A DNA stretch of 64,000 nucleotides from Sphingobacteriia bacterium RIFOXYC2_FULL_35_18. Its GTDB lineage: Bacteria; Bacteroidota; Bacteroidia; Chitinophagales; Chitinophagaceae. The notes under the pieces were generated by a model. That model was not told the DNA's origin. It saw only the letters and a program-made list of their open reading frames with translations, and made no database searches. The first letter of the stretch is position 1; each line of letters starts with the position of its first letter. Positions 34,886 to 43,660 of the stretch are shown here, piece after piece. Location: assembly GCA_001829005.1 (NCBI GenBank), contig MIAG01000013.1, positions 64,575 through 128,574 of the forward strand, written 5' to 3'. The position numbers and the translations under genes were made by a program.

Positions 34886-37288
34886 CTATACAAGCGCATA
34901 ATCAACAACCTGTTGCATGGTTTTTACATAATGAAAATGTAACCCCTTAATAAAGCTGCTGTCAATTTCAGCCACGTCTTTTTGATTGAGGTGACAAAGC
35001 ACTATCTCTTTTAAACCGGCTCTTTTTGCAGCCAATACTTTCTCTTTAATTCCACCAACAGGTAATACTTGACCACGTAAAGTGATTTCACCAGTCATTG
35101 CTAAAAATGGCTTTACTTTTCGTCCAGTAAATGCGGATGTAATAGAAGTTAACATCGTAATACCTGCACTAGGACCATCTTTAGGAACAGCTCCTTCAGG
35201 AACATGAATATGTATATTCTTGTTCTTAAACAATTCAGGATCGATACCTAATTTTTTATAATTGGCTTGAATATAACTTAAAGCTGTTGTTGCGCTTTCC
35301 TTCATTACATTACCCAAATTACCAGTCAATTTCAACTCACCTTTACCATCGCTTAGAATGGTTTCTATGAATAAAATATCTCCTCCAACATAAGTCCAAG
35401 CTAATCCTACCACCACTCCAGCCATATTGGCTGTTTTATAAATCTCATTGCTGTATCGTTGTTGCCCCAGGATCTTTTCTACATCAGCTGCTGTTAAATT
35501 CAATTTTACTTTTGCCTTTAATGCCATTTCCTTTGCTTGAAAACGCATGATAGATGCAAGCTGACGATCTAATTCTCTTACCCCACTCTCTCTAGTATAT
35601 TGCTCAATTACTTTCTCTAAAACTTTATCGTTTATTTTAAAGTTTACTTTGGCCAACCCATGGGCTTCTTTTTGCTTAGGCACCAAATGACGTTTAGCAA
35701 TTTCTACTTTTTCTTCAATTGCGTATCCACTTAAATCGATGATTTCTAAGCGATCTCTTAAAGCAGGTTGTATATTTTGTAGATTATTTGCAGTAGCTAT
35801 AAAAAGCACTTTACTTAAATCATATTCTAATTCTAAGTAATTATCATAAAAAGTATGGTTCTGTTCAGGGTCTAATACCTCTAATAATGCTGAAGACGGA
35901 TCTCCTCTATGATCTGAACCAATCTTATCTATCTCATCTAAAATCATCACTGGATTAGAGGTTTTACACTTCCGAATATTTTGTAAAATTCTACCTGGCA
36001 TCGCACCTATATAGGTTTTTCGGTGCCCCCTAATTTCACTTTCGTCGTGTAATCCGCCCAAACTTAATCGAACATACTTTCTCCCAATTGCATGTGCAAT
36101 TGATTTTCCCAATGAAGTTTTACCAATACCTGGAGGGCCTAAAAAGCAAAGGATGGGACTTTTCATATCGCCCTTTAATTTTAAAACTGCCAAGTATTCT
36201 AAAATCCTGCTCTTAATTTTTGTCATTCCATAATGGTCAATGTCTAAAACTTTTTTAGCATTCTTTAAATCGTAATTATCATTGGTATATTCATCCCATG
36301 GAAGATCTAACATTAAGTCTAAATGATTATACACCACGGAATAATCAGGAGTAGACGCATGCATTCTTTCTAACTTTTGAATGCCCGTTTTAAATGCATT
36401 CTTTGCTGCTTCTGGCCATTTTTTTGTCTCGGCCTTTTTCTTCATCTCAGCAATTTCTCTCTCATTGGTATCGCCACCCAATTCTTCTTTAATACTTTTT
36501 AATTGTTGCTGAAGAAAATAATCGCGTTGCTGTTTATCTAATTCCGTTCTGGTTTTATTGGTTACTTTATCTTTTAGTTCTGCAAATTGTAATTCGCGTT
36601 GAAGAATATGAACCAATTTTATGGCCCTTTCATTTACGTCATTGATTTCTAAAAGTTGTTGCTTCTCTAGTAAATCACTGTTTAAATTACTACTTACAAA
36701 ATTGATTAGAAAAGCAGGGTTCTCAATATTCTTTAGAATAATAGAAGCTTCAGTTGGCAAATTGGGAGAGAGTTGAATAATTTGCGCGGCCAAGTCTTTA
36801 ATGGTACTTACATAAGCCTTGAAGTCTTCTGTATCTGGGGCATCCGCTTCTGTAAATAATTGAATGCTGGCTTTGAAATATGGATCATCACTCAACATTT
36901 CCAGCCATTCAAAGCGTTTTTTACCTTGAATGATAATGGTAGTTCCACCATCAGGCATTTTTATGAGCTTTACAATTTTTGCTACCGTGCCGATTTTGCA
37001 AAGATCTTTTGGCTCAGGCTCTTCTATATTGGCGTCTTTTTGAGCGATTACACCAATGAGCTTGTCTGTTTTATATACATCGCTCACCGCTTTGATGCTT
37101 TTATCTCTGCCAACTGTAATAGGCAAAACTACTCCAGGAAATAATACCGTATTCCTTAGGGGGAGAATGGGTAATTCATCGGGAATGACCAAATTATTGT
37201 CTAGATCCCCCTCTTGTTCATTGATGGGAATAATTGGCATAAAATCGGTCTCATCTTCAGACTTAAAAATTAATTTACGCTTATCCAT
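34886..37288 (-). CDS. lon: ATP-dependent protease Lon
   Basis: Cytoplasmic AAA+ serine protease that degrades misfolded and regulatory proteins. The N-terminal LON domain begins LPILPLRNTVLFPGVVLPI. The AAA module has Walker A GPPGIGKTSLGKSIA and Walker B VMILDEIDKIG. The protease domain holds the catalytic Ser707 in PKDGPSAGITM, with the dyad Lys in GGIKEKVLAAKRAG. Length 800 matches bacterial LonA. The upstream gap of about 120 bp up to the terminator at 37409 shows no recognised heat-shock operator. porQ follows after 18 bp. Confidence 0.97.
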   Translation of the reverse strand: MDKRKLIFKSEDETDFMPIIPINEQEGDLDNNLVIPDELPILPLRNTVLFPGVVLPITVGRDKSIKAVSDVYKTDKLIGVIAQKDANIEEPEPKDLCKIGTVAKIVKLIKMPDGGTTIIIQGKKRFEWLEMLSDDPYFKASIQLFTEADAPDTEDFKAYVSTIKDLAAQIIQLSPNLPTEASIILKNIENPAFLINFVSSNLNSDLLEKQQLLEINDVNERAIKLVHILQRELQFAELKDKVTNKTRTELDKQQRDYFLQQQLKSIKEELGGDTNEREIAEMKKKAETKKWPEAAKNAFKTGIQKLERMHASTPDYSVVYNHLDLMLDLPWDEYTNDNYDLKNAKKVLDIDHYGMTKIKSRILEYLAVLKLKGDMKSPILCFLGPPGIGKTSLGKSIAHAIGRKYVRLSLGGLHDESEIRGHRKTYIGAMPGRILQNIRKCKTSNPVMILDEIDKIGSDHRGDPSSALLEVLDPEQNHTFYDNYLELEYDLSKVLFIATANNLQNIQPALRDRLEIIDLSGYAIEEKVEIAKRHLVPKQKEAHGLAKVNFKINDKVLEKVIEQYTRESGVRELDRQLASIMRFQAKEMALKAKVKLNLTAADVEKILGQQRYSNEIYKTANMAGVVVGLAWTYVGGDILFIETILSDGKGELKLTGNLGNVMKESATTALSYIQANYKKLGIDPELFKNKNIHIHVPEGAVPKDGPSAGITMLTSITSAFTGRKVKPFLAMTGEITLRGQVLPVGGIKEKVLAAKRAGLKEIVLCHLNQKDVAEIDSSFIKGLHFHYVKTMQQVVDYALV

Positions 37289-37408
37289 ATTCTACTAGGG
37301 TCAAATTGTCACAAAAATGAAAAGGAAAAATTTCCATTAATAAAAGGAGTATTAAAACAATATTAATGCCATCTGTTCAACAACCCAATATTTGGTACAA
37401 ACTGGCAC

Positions 37409-37440
37409 AAAAAAAATCCTCCCGATTATTATCGGGAGGA
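37409..37440 (-). terminator. Intrinsic terminator of the small repeat lipoprotein gene
   Basis: TCCTCCCGAT (37417-37426), loop TATT, ATCGGGAGGA (37431-37440): a perfect 10-bp GC-rich hairpin. On the minus strand it is followed by eight Us. It lies 44 bases after the stop codon of the gene at 37485-37667 and separates it from lon. Confidence 0.9.
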
Positions 37441-37484
37441 CCTTCTTGCAAGAAGTAATATTAGTAACGAGTACTTGTATTAAC

Positions 37485-37667
37485 TTATTTCTTGGTTGTA
37501 TCAACAGCAGCAGCAGTTGTGTCAACCATTGCAGCAGATGTGTCTACAGTTGCAGCAGCAGTGTCTACAGTTGCAGCAGCAGTGTCAGCAGTTGCTTCAG
37601 TTGTTTCAGCGTTGTTACAAGCAGTCATTAAACCTGCTACAGCTAGAATTGCGAATACTTTTTTCAT
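37485..37667 (-). CDS. 60-residue lipoprotein with 7-residue tandem repeats
   Basis: A very small predicted lipoprotein. The signal peptide MKKVFAILAVAGLMTAC ends in a lipobox with Cys17. After a short NNAETTEATA linker comes a mature region of four 7-residue repeats, DTAAATV, DTAAATV, DTSAAMV and DTTAAAV (residues 28-55), then DTTKK. Such Ala/Thr/Val/Asp-rich low-complexity tails could be extended or helical; composition recalls Bacteroidota lipoproteins of unknown role and, loosely, Lpp-like helices. It has its own promoter (37699-37732) and a strong terminator, so it is a real monocistronic gene. An ATG 21 codons upstream lies before the promoter and is rejected. Confidence 0.75.
   Translation of the reverse strand: MKKVFAILAVAGLMTACNNAETTEATADTAAATVDTAAATVDTSAAMVDTTAAAVDTTKK
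37503..37586 (-). repeat. Four 21-bp in-frame tandem repeats
   Basis: Each 21-bp unit encodes one DTxAAxV heptad of the small lipoprotein. The two first units are identical at protein level and the later two have diverged. The length is a multiple of three, so copy-number change would keep the frame. Other frames stay open through the repeat, giving spurious reading frames on both strands. Confidence 0.8.
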
Positions 37668-37698
37668 TGTACTTGTTTTTGGGTTTTTTATTTGGTCG

Positions 37699-37732
37699 CA
37701 AAAATAGGGTAATTTGGGTATTAAAGCCAAAA
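37699..37732 (-). promoter_or_regulatory. Promoter of the small repeat lipoprotein gene
   Basis: On the minus strand TTTTGG (37727-37732) is the -33 element and TATTTTTG (37699-37706) the -7 element, about 20 bases apart, a good match to the Bacteroidota consensus. The ATG lies 31 nt downstream, giving a short leader. Confidence 0.65.
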
Positions 37733-37765
37733 TTTTCCTAAAATTTCCTGAAAATTCCAGTTTTT

Positions 37766-39079
37766 TTACTTTTTTCTGAAGAAAATGCGAATTGGAACCC
37801 CTTTAAAATCGAAATTGGCCCTTAATTGGTTTTCCAAGTAATTTTTATAAGGCATTTTAATATCATCGGGGAAATTGGTAAAAAAAGCAAAAGAAGGGAC
37901 CGGAGTAGGCAACTGGGTCACAAACTTGATTTTTATAGAATGGCCACGAACTACAGGAGCATGATAATTTTCAACCGCTTTAAGCATCACTTCATTCAAT
38001 GTAGAAGTGGCTATTTTCCTGTGTCGGTTTTCAAAAACAGCTAAGCCAGTTTCGATTGCCTTGAATATTCTAGTTTTCTCTGTTACTGATATAAATAAAA
38101 TGGGCACATCACTAAATGGAGCCATTTTTTGCTTGAGTAATTTTTCGTAATCGCGGGCGGTATTGGTTTCTTTCTCAATTAAGTCCCACTTATTCACCAA
38201 CATTACAATACCCTTGCCCTTTCTTGCCGCTAAACTAAATATGGTAATGTCTTGTGCTGTAATTCCTTTATGTGCATCAATCACTAAGAGGCAAACATCT
38301 GCTTCATCCATTGCTTTGATGGCCCTAATAATTGAATAGAACTCAAGATCATCTTTCTCTTTACTCTTCTTTCTGATACCTGCAGTATCAATGAGCATAA
38401 ACTCTTTCTGAAAAAGTTTATAATGAGTATGTATCGTATCTCTAGTTGTTCCAGCTATATTGCTTACAATCGTTCTTTCCTCTCCAACCAACGCATTCAA
38501 CAACGAAGATTTACCTACGTTTGGCTGGCCAATAATAGCAAACTTTGGAAGCTCACTGTCTATGGTACTTTCCTGGCCTTCTTCATCTGTAATATTAGCA
38601 ACTACTCCATCTAACAAATCGCCTGTTCCGCTTCCAGAAATACTGCTAATAAAAAAAGTGTGCTCGAAACCTAAACTATAAAACTCAGTTGCTTCTAACT
38701 CTCTTGTTCCATTGTCTACTTTATTAACTACAACAAATACTGGTTTGCTGCTTCTTCTCAACAAATCGGCCATTGCTTCGTCTAAGTCAGTAATACCAGT
38801 TGCAACATCTACCATAAAAATAATGGCATTGGCTTCGTCAATGGCAATTTTAACTTGCTTGCGAATTTCAACTTCAAAAATGTCTTCACTTTGTGGAACA
38901 AATCCACCTGTGTCTATAAGGTTGAAAGATTTCCCATTCCAGTCGGCAACACCATATTGGCGATCACGTGTAACTCCACTTATATCGTCTACAATGGCTT
39001 TACGCTGTTCTAATAAACGATTAAAGAAAGTGCTCTTCCCTACATTGGGTCTTCCAACAATTGCAACGGTGTAACTCAT
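37766..39079 (-). CDS. der: Ribosome biogenesis GTPase Der
   Basis: Tandem-GTPase protein needed for 50S subunit maturation. G domain 1 has the P-loop GRPNVGKST at residues 8-16, DTGGF and NKVD. G domain 2 has GQPNVGKSS near residue 184, DTAGIRKKSK and NKWD. A C-terminal KH-like domain follows (VRGHSIKIKFVTQLPTPVPSF), ending GVPIRIFFRKK. Length is 437. It lies 35 bp after era on the same strand, so the two GTPases are probably co-transcribed. Confidence 0.97.
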   Translation of the reverse strand: MSYTVAIVGRPNVGKSTFFNRLLEQRKAIVDDISGVTRDRQYGVADWNGKSFNLIDTGGFVPQSEDIFEVEIRKQVKIAIDEANAIIFMVDVATGITDLDEAMADLLRRSSKPVFVVVNKVDNGTRELEATEFYSLGFEHTFFISSISGSGTGDLLDGVVANITDEEGQESTIDSELPKFAIIGQPNVGKSSLLNALVGEERTIVSNIAGTTRDTIHTHYKLFQKEFMLIDTAGIRKKSKEKDDLEFYSIIRAIKAMDEADVCLLVIDAHKGITAQDITIFSLAARKGKGIVMLVNKWDLIEKETNTARDYEKLLKQKMAPFSDVPILFISVTEKTRIFKAIETGLAVFENRHRKIATSTLNEVMLKAVENYHAPVVRGHSIKIKFVTQLPTPVPSFAFFTNFPDDIKMPYKNYLENQLRANFDFKGVPIRIFFRKK

Positions 39080-39114
39080 TTTGTATAATTCTTATTGAGG
39101 TAATCAGTTATCAT

Positions 39115-39987
39115 TTATTGATAACCATATTCTTTTAATTGAAGGTCATTGTCGCGCCATTTAGGACGCACTTTTACAAATAACTCTAAAAATATTTTCT
39201 TCTGCACAAAAGCTTCAATGTCTTTTCTTGCATGAATGCCAATCTGTCGAATCATTGATCCTTTCTCGCCAATTATGATTGCTTTTTGTGTTTCTCTATG
39301 TACAATAATATCGGCTTGAATTTTTACGATATTCCCCTTGTCTTTGTACTCGTTTACCAGCACAGCAGTATGGTAAGGTATTTCATCTGCAAACAATTCA
39401 TATATTTTTTCACGAATCATTTCAGAAACAAAAAAACGAGTAGGCAAATCACTTAAATCGTCTTCATTGTAAAATGGAACCCCTTCAGGTAACATCCCAA
39501 CAATTACTGCTAATAATTTATTGAGGTGCAATTTTTGAAGTGCACCTATTTTTACCAATTGTTTGCAATATGGTTTATTTGAAAAAAATGCTTCAGCTTC
39601 TGCAATTTTTCCATTCCCTGCAATATCAATTTTATTTAAAATAAGTAAGGCAGGTACTTTTAATTTTAAAGCAGAAAAAATAGCATCACATTCTTCAAAG
39701 TTATCATTCGCATCAACCATCAATAAGGCTAAGTCTGCGTCTTCCAATGCACCTTTAACCGAATCCATCATTTTTTGGTGCAACTTATACTTAGGATCAA
39801 TAATACCAGGAGTGTCCGAAAATATTATCTGGTATTCTCCGGGTTTATTTAAAAAGGCCTTAATACGATGTCTGGTTGTTTGAACCTTGGGAGACACAAT
39901 AGCCATCTTCTCTCCTATCAATGCATTTAAGAGTGTGCTTTTACCCGCGTTGGGCTTACCAAAAATATTTACAAAACCTGCTTTCAC
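39115..39987 (-). CDS. era: GTPase Era
   Basis: GTPase that binds the 3' end of 16S rRNA during 30S assembly. FGKPNAGKSTLLNALIGEKM at the N-terminus is the P-loop, followed by KVQTTRHR (switch I), DTPGI and NKID. The C-terminal KH domain begins around residue 200 with the RNA-contact element IIGEKGSMIRQIGIHARKDI. Length is 290. The start is read as GTG at 39985-39987 (MKAGFVNIFG); a TTG one codon upstream is also possible and no ATG is available nearby. der follows after 35 bp. Confidence 0.96.
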   Translation of the reverse strand: MKAGFVNIFGKPNAGKSTLLNALIGEKMAIVSPKVQTTRHRIKAFLNKPGEYQIIFSDTPGIIDPKYKLHQKMMDSVKGALEDADLALLMVDANDNFEECDAIFSALKLKVPALLILNKIDIAGNGKIAEAEAFFSNKPYCKQLVKIGALQKLHLNKLLAVIVGMLPEGVPFYNEDDLSDLPTRFFVSEMIREKIYELFADEIPYHTAVLVNEYKDKGNIVKIQADIIVHRETQKAIIIGEKGSMIRQIGIHARKDIEAFVQKKIFLELFVKVRPKWRDNDLQLKEYGYQ

Positions 39988-40082
39988 CAATTCAATTTAA
40001 TCATTATTTAGGCAATCTCCTTGCTGCCAAAAAGGGCAGTTCAAATAACTGTTTATTTTTATTATAACTTAACCCCATAAAA

Positions 40083-40103
40083 AAAGGCCCCATAAGGGCC
40101 TTT
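40083..40103 (-). terminator. Terminator downstream of the initiator tRNA
   Basis: AAAGGCCC (40083-40090), loop CATAA, GGGCCTTT (40096-40103): an 8-bp hairpin followed on the minus strand by a U-rich run ending in UUAUGG. It is 7 bases beyond the tRNA 3' end. Confidence 0.75.
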
Positions 40104-40109
40104 AAGCTG

Positions 40110-40181
<72 letters not shown>

Positions 40182-40239
40182 ATGTAATGGGTTGCAAAAG
40201 TAGGTTTTAGAAACTTAGCAACCAAATATTATTTAACTT

Positions 40240-40968
40240 TTAGTCGGTTTTACGTTTAACAGAAGAAGCACCACTACTATTAAAATCTTTAATCATTGCT
40301 TCCCCTTTGTATTGTATACTACTTGCCCCACTTGCTTCTGCGCTAATTTCTTTATTTGCAAGAACCCGCACAGAAGATGCACCGCTTGCATCAATCTTAC
40401 AAAAGTTTGCAGCAAAATCAAATGCTTTAATGCTACTTGCACCACTGGCTAAATAAGTTGCTTGATTGGCCGTACCTTTTAAATTTACTTGTGAAGCACC
40501 ACTTAAATCTATGCGAATACTGCCCATTTCAAGGTCTCCAGTAAAATCACTTGCACCAGACAACTCCACTTTTAAATCAGTTAATTTCATTTTGCCAGCC
40601 GATTTGATATTGCAAGCACCTGAAGCTTCTAACTTCATTAAATCGGTAAAAGTGACATAGGCTTTAATTTGATTATTGCCCCATTTTTTCCAACTCATTC
40701 CTTTGGTATCAAGGGATATATACAAAGTATTGTTCCTTACAACAGTTTTAATTTTATCTAATAAATCTGCTTCACTAGTACTAACTGCCACAGCTTGATC
40801 CTTTCCTTGAGAAAGGAACAAATTAATAGCCCCAGATATTTCGATATTATTAAAATATCCAACTTTACGCTCTTGAGCATTTTCATCAAATACCAATTTC
40901 TTTTCATCTTGTGCAAAGCCTGTTGCAAAAATGAAAGCGCTTACAATGAGTAGAATTTGTTTCTTCAT
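40240..40968 (-). CDS. Head-GIN domain (DUF2807) protein, exported
   Basis: Putative auto-transporter adhesin, head GIN domain. The signal peptide is MKKQILLIVSAFIFATGFAQ. The body is a right-handed beta-helix-like repeat: the triplet SGA recurs seven times (SGACNIKSA, SGASDFTG, SGASQVNL, then four SGASS copies), each starting a short beta-turn-beta unit. Length is 242. It is divergent from the TPP riboswitch and the receptor gene. Function is unknown; adhesion or envelope binding is inferred from the family name only. Confidence 0.88.
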   Translation of the reverse strand: MKKQILLIVSAFIFATGFAQDEKKLVFDENAQERKVGYFNNIEISGAINLFLSQGKDQAVAVSTSEADLLDKIKTVVRNNTLYISLDTKGMSWKKWGNNQIKAYVTFTDLMKLEASGACNIKSAGKMKLTDLKVELSGASDFTGDLEMGSIRIDLSGASQVNLKGTANQATYLASGASSIKAFDFAANFCKIDASGASSVRVLANKEISAEASGASSIQYKGEAMIKDFNSSGASSVKRKTD

Positions 40969-41034
40969 AGTGAGATTTTTTATAAAAACGGTTGAACAAG
41001 CAGAAAGTTACACCCTCTTTAAAAAAGAAAGAAC

Positions 41035-41042
41035 TATTTTTG
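41035..41042 (+). promoter_or_regulatory. -7 promoter element of the TPP riboswitch transcript
   Basis: TATTTTTG matches TAnnTTTG and ends immediately before the riboswitch, so that transcription would start at about 41048-41050, at the first bases of the aptamer. The -33 element is not clear. Confidence 0.55.
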
Positions 41043-41046
41043 TACT

Positions 41047-41129
41047 GTCCTCGGGGTGCTGAACGCAATAGTTGTTCGGCTGAGAAATACCCGTTGAACC
41101 TGAACAGGGTAATTCCTGCGAAGGGAAGG
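41047..41129 (+). ncRNA. TPP (THI-box) riboswitch
   Basis: All conserved THI-box segments are present in order: CGGGGTGC at 41052-41059, GCTGAGA at 41079-41085, ATACCC just after it, GAACCTGA at 41096-41103, GGTAATTCCTGCG at 41108-41120 and AGGGAA at 41122-41127. These form the pyrimidine- and pyrophosphate-sensing helices of the thiamine pyrophosphate aptamer. No U-tract terminator follows. TTTCCCT at 41162-41168 can pair with AGGGAA, which offers a possible switch between aptamer and an alternative stem before the receptor start at 41204. Confidence 0.93.
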
Positions 41130-41203
41130 TGATACATTTTTCGGATACCTCTCCTATTGCATTTCCCTGTTCCCATTATTTAATTTTTAAAAGCATTTAA
41201 AAA

Positions 41204-43576
41204 ATGAAAAAAATTATGGGAACAACAGCAATCATGCTATTTAGCTTACTGATTGCTGCACAAACAAGTTCCAACACATTCAAAGGTCAAGTAGTAGAAA
41301 AAGGCAATGGCAATCCCATTGCAGGAGCCACCATCAGCATTGGCAACCGGCAAATCAGTGCCAATGAGCAAGGATTATTTACAATAACGGTACTTAAATC
41401 TGAGAGCTTTACTATTAGTAGTATGGGGTTTGAGAATGGCAGCTTTACCATTCCTTCCAATTTTGACAAAGTACATATTTTTGAATTAAAGCCCTTTCCA
41501 TTATTTCTACAACCATTAGAAGTAAAAGCCATCAGAGCAAGCGACCGCTCCCCTTTTACTAAAACCAATTTAAATAAATCGGCTATTACGAAATTAAATT
41601 TGGGCACAGATATTCCATTTTTATTAAACCAAACACCAGCAGTAGTAATTAATGCAGACGCAGGAAATGGGGTGGGTTATACTGGAATTAGAATCAGGGG
41701 AACAGATGCCACTAGAATAAACGTAACACTAAATGGCATCCCATATAATGACGCAGAAAGTATGGGTACATTTTTTGTTAATCTTCCCGATTTTTCTTCT
41801 TCGGTTAATAGTATTCAAATTCAACGGGGAGCAGGAACATCCTCTAACGGAGCTAGTTCATTTGGTGCAACACTCAATATGAGCACCAATGAATTTAACA
41901 GCAAAGCATACACAGAATTCAACAATAGTATTGGTTCCTTTAATACCATTAAGAATACCATCAAAGCAGGTACAGGATTAATCGGTAATCATTTTACTAT
42001 TGATGCCAGAATTAGCAAAATTACTAGTGATGGATTTATAGACAGGGCCAACAGTGATTTAAAATCATTTTATATAAGTGCAGCCTACTTAAACAAAAAA
42101 TCATCGCTTAGATTAAATGTATTTTCTGGAAAAGAAAAAACCTATCAAGCATGGTATGGTGTTGCAGAATCATTGTTAAAAACCGATCGTACGAATAATC
42201 CTGCAGGAACCGAAAAAATAGGTAGCCCTTACGAAAACCAAACCGATAATTATACCCAAACACATTATCAATTATTCTATAATACTGCCATCAACGACTA
42301 TTGGTCATTTAACACTGCATTCTTTTTAACTAAGGGAAATGGCTATTATGAGGAATATAAAGCAGATCAACGATTTTCTAGATATGGGCTTCCGAATGTT
42401 GTCTTAGCTGGCAATACCATTACCAGAACCAATTTAGTAAGACAACGTTGGCTGGATAATGATTTTTATGGACAAATCATTTCATTACAATACAAGAAAA
42501 ATAAACAAGAATTTACTTTAGGGGGAGGATGGTCTGTTTACCAAGGAAGTCATTTCGGAACCATTCCATTTATAGAAGTAGGAACAGTTCCTACAGGATA
42601 TAAATATTATGATTTACCAGCAACAAAAAACGATGCCAATATCTATGCAAAATGGCAATATACTATTGCAAAAAACATATCGCTTTTTACCGACTTACAA
42701 CTAAGAACAGTAAAACACAGCATGAATGGATTTAGTGATAACCCAACTTTAAATATCAATAGATCTTTTACATTCTTTAACCCCAAAGCGGGTATTGCCT
42801 ACAACAAAAATAATTGGAGTGGTTATATCAGCTATGCTATTGCCCGTAAAGAACCGAATAGAGACGATTTTCAGGCTAGTCAAATAAATCAACCTACACA
42901 TGAAACTTTACACGATTGGGAATTAGGAATTGAACAAAAAAATAGCCAATATTCTTTGGGATTAACTGCCTATTATATGAAGTACAATAACCAATTGGTT
43001 TTAACAGGTGCTATTAATGATGTGGGAGCCTATACCAGAACCAATATACCCAATAGCTACAGAGCAGGTATAGAAATACAAGCAGCAGCTACAGTAAAAA
43101 ATTGGTTAAATATTAACGGGAATATTAGCCTTAGTAAAAATAAAATCAACGCTTTTACTGAATATATAGACGATTATGATAATGGTGGACAACTCAGTTT
43201 TGAGCACCGTAATAAAGACATTTCTTTTTCACCTACATTGGTTGCTGCATTAGGAATCAACTTTATACCGATACAACAACTTGAATTGAGTGTATTAAAT
43301 AAATGGGTAAGCAAACAATACTTAGACAACACCCAAAACGAACAAAGAAAAATAAATGGATTTTACACGCAAGACCTTAGAGCCATTTATACCATCAAGA
43401 ATAAATTTTTAAAAGAAGTACAACTGATTTTTCAGCTGAACAATCTTTACAATAAAAAGTATGAACCAAATGGATATACTTTTAGCTATTTTGCTGGAGG
43501 AGGGGTTATCACAGAAAATTTCTATTACCCAATGGCTGGAAGAAACTTTATGTTCGCACTGAATATTCGGATATAA
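41204..43576 (+). CDS. TonB-dependent receptor, probable thiamine importer
   Basis: Outer-membrane 22-strand barrel receptor energised by TonB. After a signal peptide (about residues 1-19) comes a CarboxypepD-regulatory-like domain (GQVVEKGNGNPIAGATISIG), then the plug with GIRIRGTDATRINVTLNGIP and RGAGTSSNGASSFGATLN. The barrel fills residues 210-790 and ends in FMFALNIRI. Length is 790. It is the only gene behind a TPP riboswitch, which strongly suggests thiamine or a phosphorylated form as substrate. No pnuT or thiamine kinase gene follows, so the inner-membrane step must be encoded elsewhere. Confidence 0.9.
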   Translation: MKKIMGTTAIMLFSLLIAAQTSSNTFKGQVVEKGNGNPIAGATISIGNRQISANEQGLFTITVLKSESFTISSMGFENGSFTIPSNFDKVHIFELKPFPLFLQPLEVKAIRASDRSPFTKTNLNKSAITKLNLGTDIPFLLNQTPAVVINADAGNGVGYTGIRIRGTDATRINVTLNGIPYNDAESMGTFFVNLPDFSSSVNSIQIQRGAGTSSNGASSFGATLNMSTNEFNSKAYTEFNNSIGSFNTIKNTIKAGTGLIGNHFTIDARISKITSDGFIDRANSDLKSFYISAAYLNKKSSLRLNVFSGKEKTYQAWYGVAESLLKTDRTNNPAGTEKIGSPYENQTDNYTQTHYQLFYNTAINDYWSFNTAFFLTKGNGYYEEYKADQRFSRYGLPNVVLAGNTITRTNLVRQRWLDNDFYGQIISLQYKKNKQEFTLGGGWSVYQGSHFGTIPFIEVGTVPTGYKYYDLPATKNDANIYAKWQYTIAKNISLFTDLQLRTVKHSMNGFSDNPTLNINRSFTFFNPKAGIAYNKNNWSGYISYAIARKEPNRDDFQASQINQPTHETLHDWELGIEQKNSQYSLGLTAYYMKYNNQLVLTGAINDVGAYTRTNIPNSYRAGIEIQAAATVKNWLNINGNISLSKNKINAFTEYIDDYDNGGQLSFEHRNKDISFSPTLVAALGINFIPIQQLELSVLNKWVSKQYLDNTQNEQRKINGFYTQDLRAIYTIKNKFLKEVQLIFQLNNLYNKKYEPNGYTFSYFAGGGVITENFYYPMAGRNFMFALNIRI

Positions 43577-43599
43577 AGCATCGATTTGAATCAAAAGAA

Positions 43600-43643
43600 A
43601 AAAGGGTTAAGGATACTGCCAATTGGCGTTCCTTAACCCTTTT
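43600..43643. terminator. Bidirectional terminator between the receptor and M14 peptidase
   Basis: AAAAGGGTTAAGGA (43600-43613) pairs with TCCTTAACCCTTTT (43630-43643), and the intervening bases contain a second GCC/GGC pairing. The A-rich left and T-rich right flanks let it act in both directions for the two convergent genes. Confidence 0.85.
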
Positions 43644-43660
43644 ACTATAATAGCTATAAA

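Noticed and set aside
37492..37741. Two overlapping plus-strand reading frames opposite the small repeat lipoprotein
   Set aside because: They are open only because the 21-bp repeat has no stops in several frames; no signal peptide or promoter supports them, while the minus-strand frame has a lipobox, promoter and terminator.
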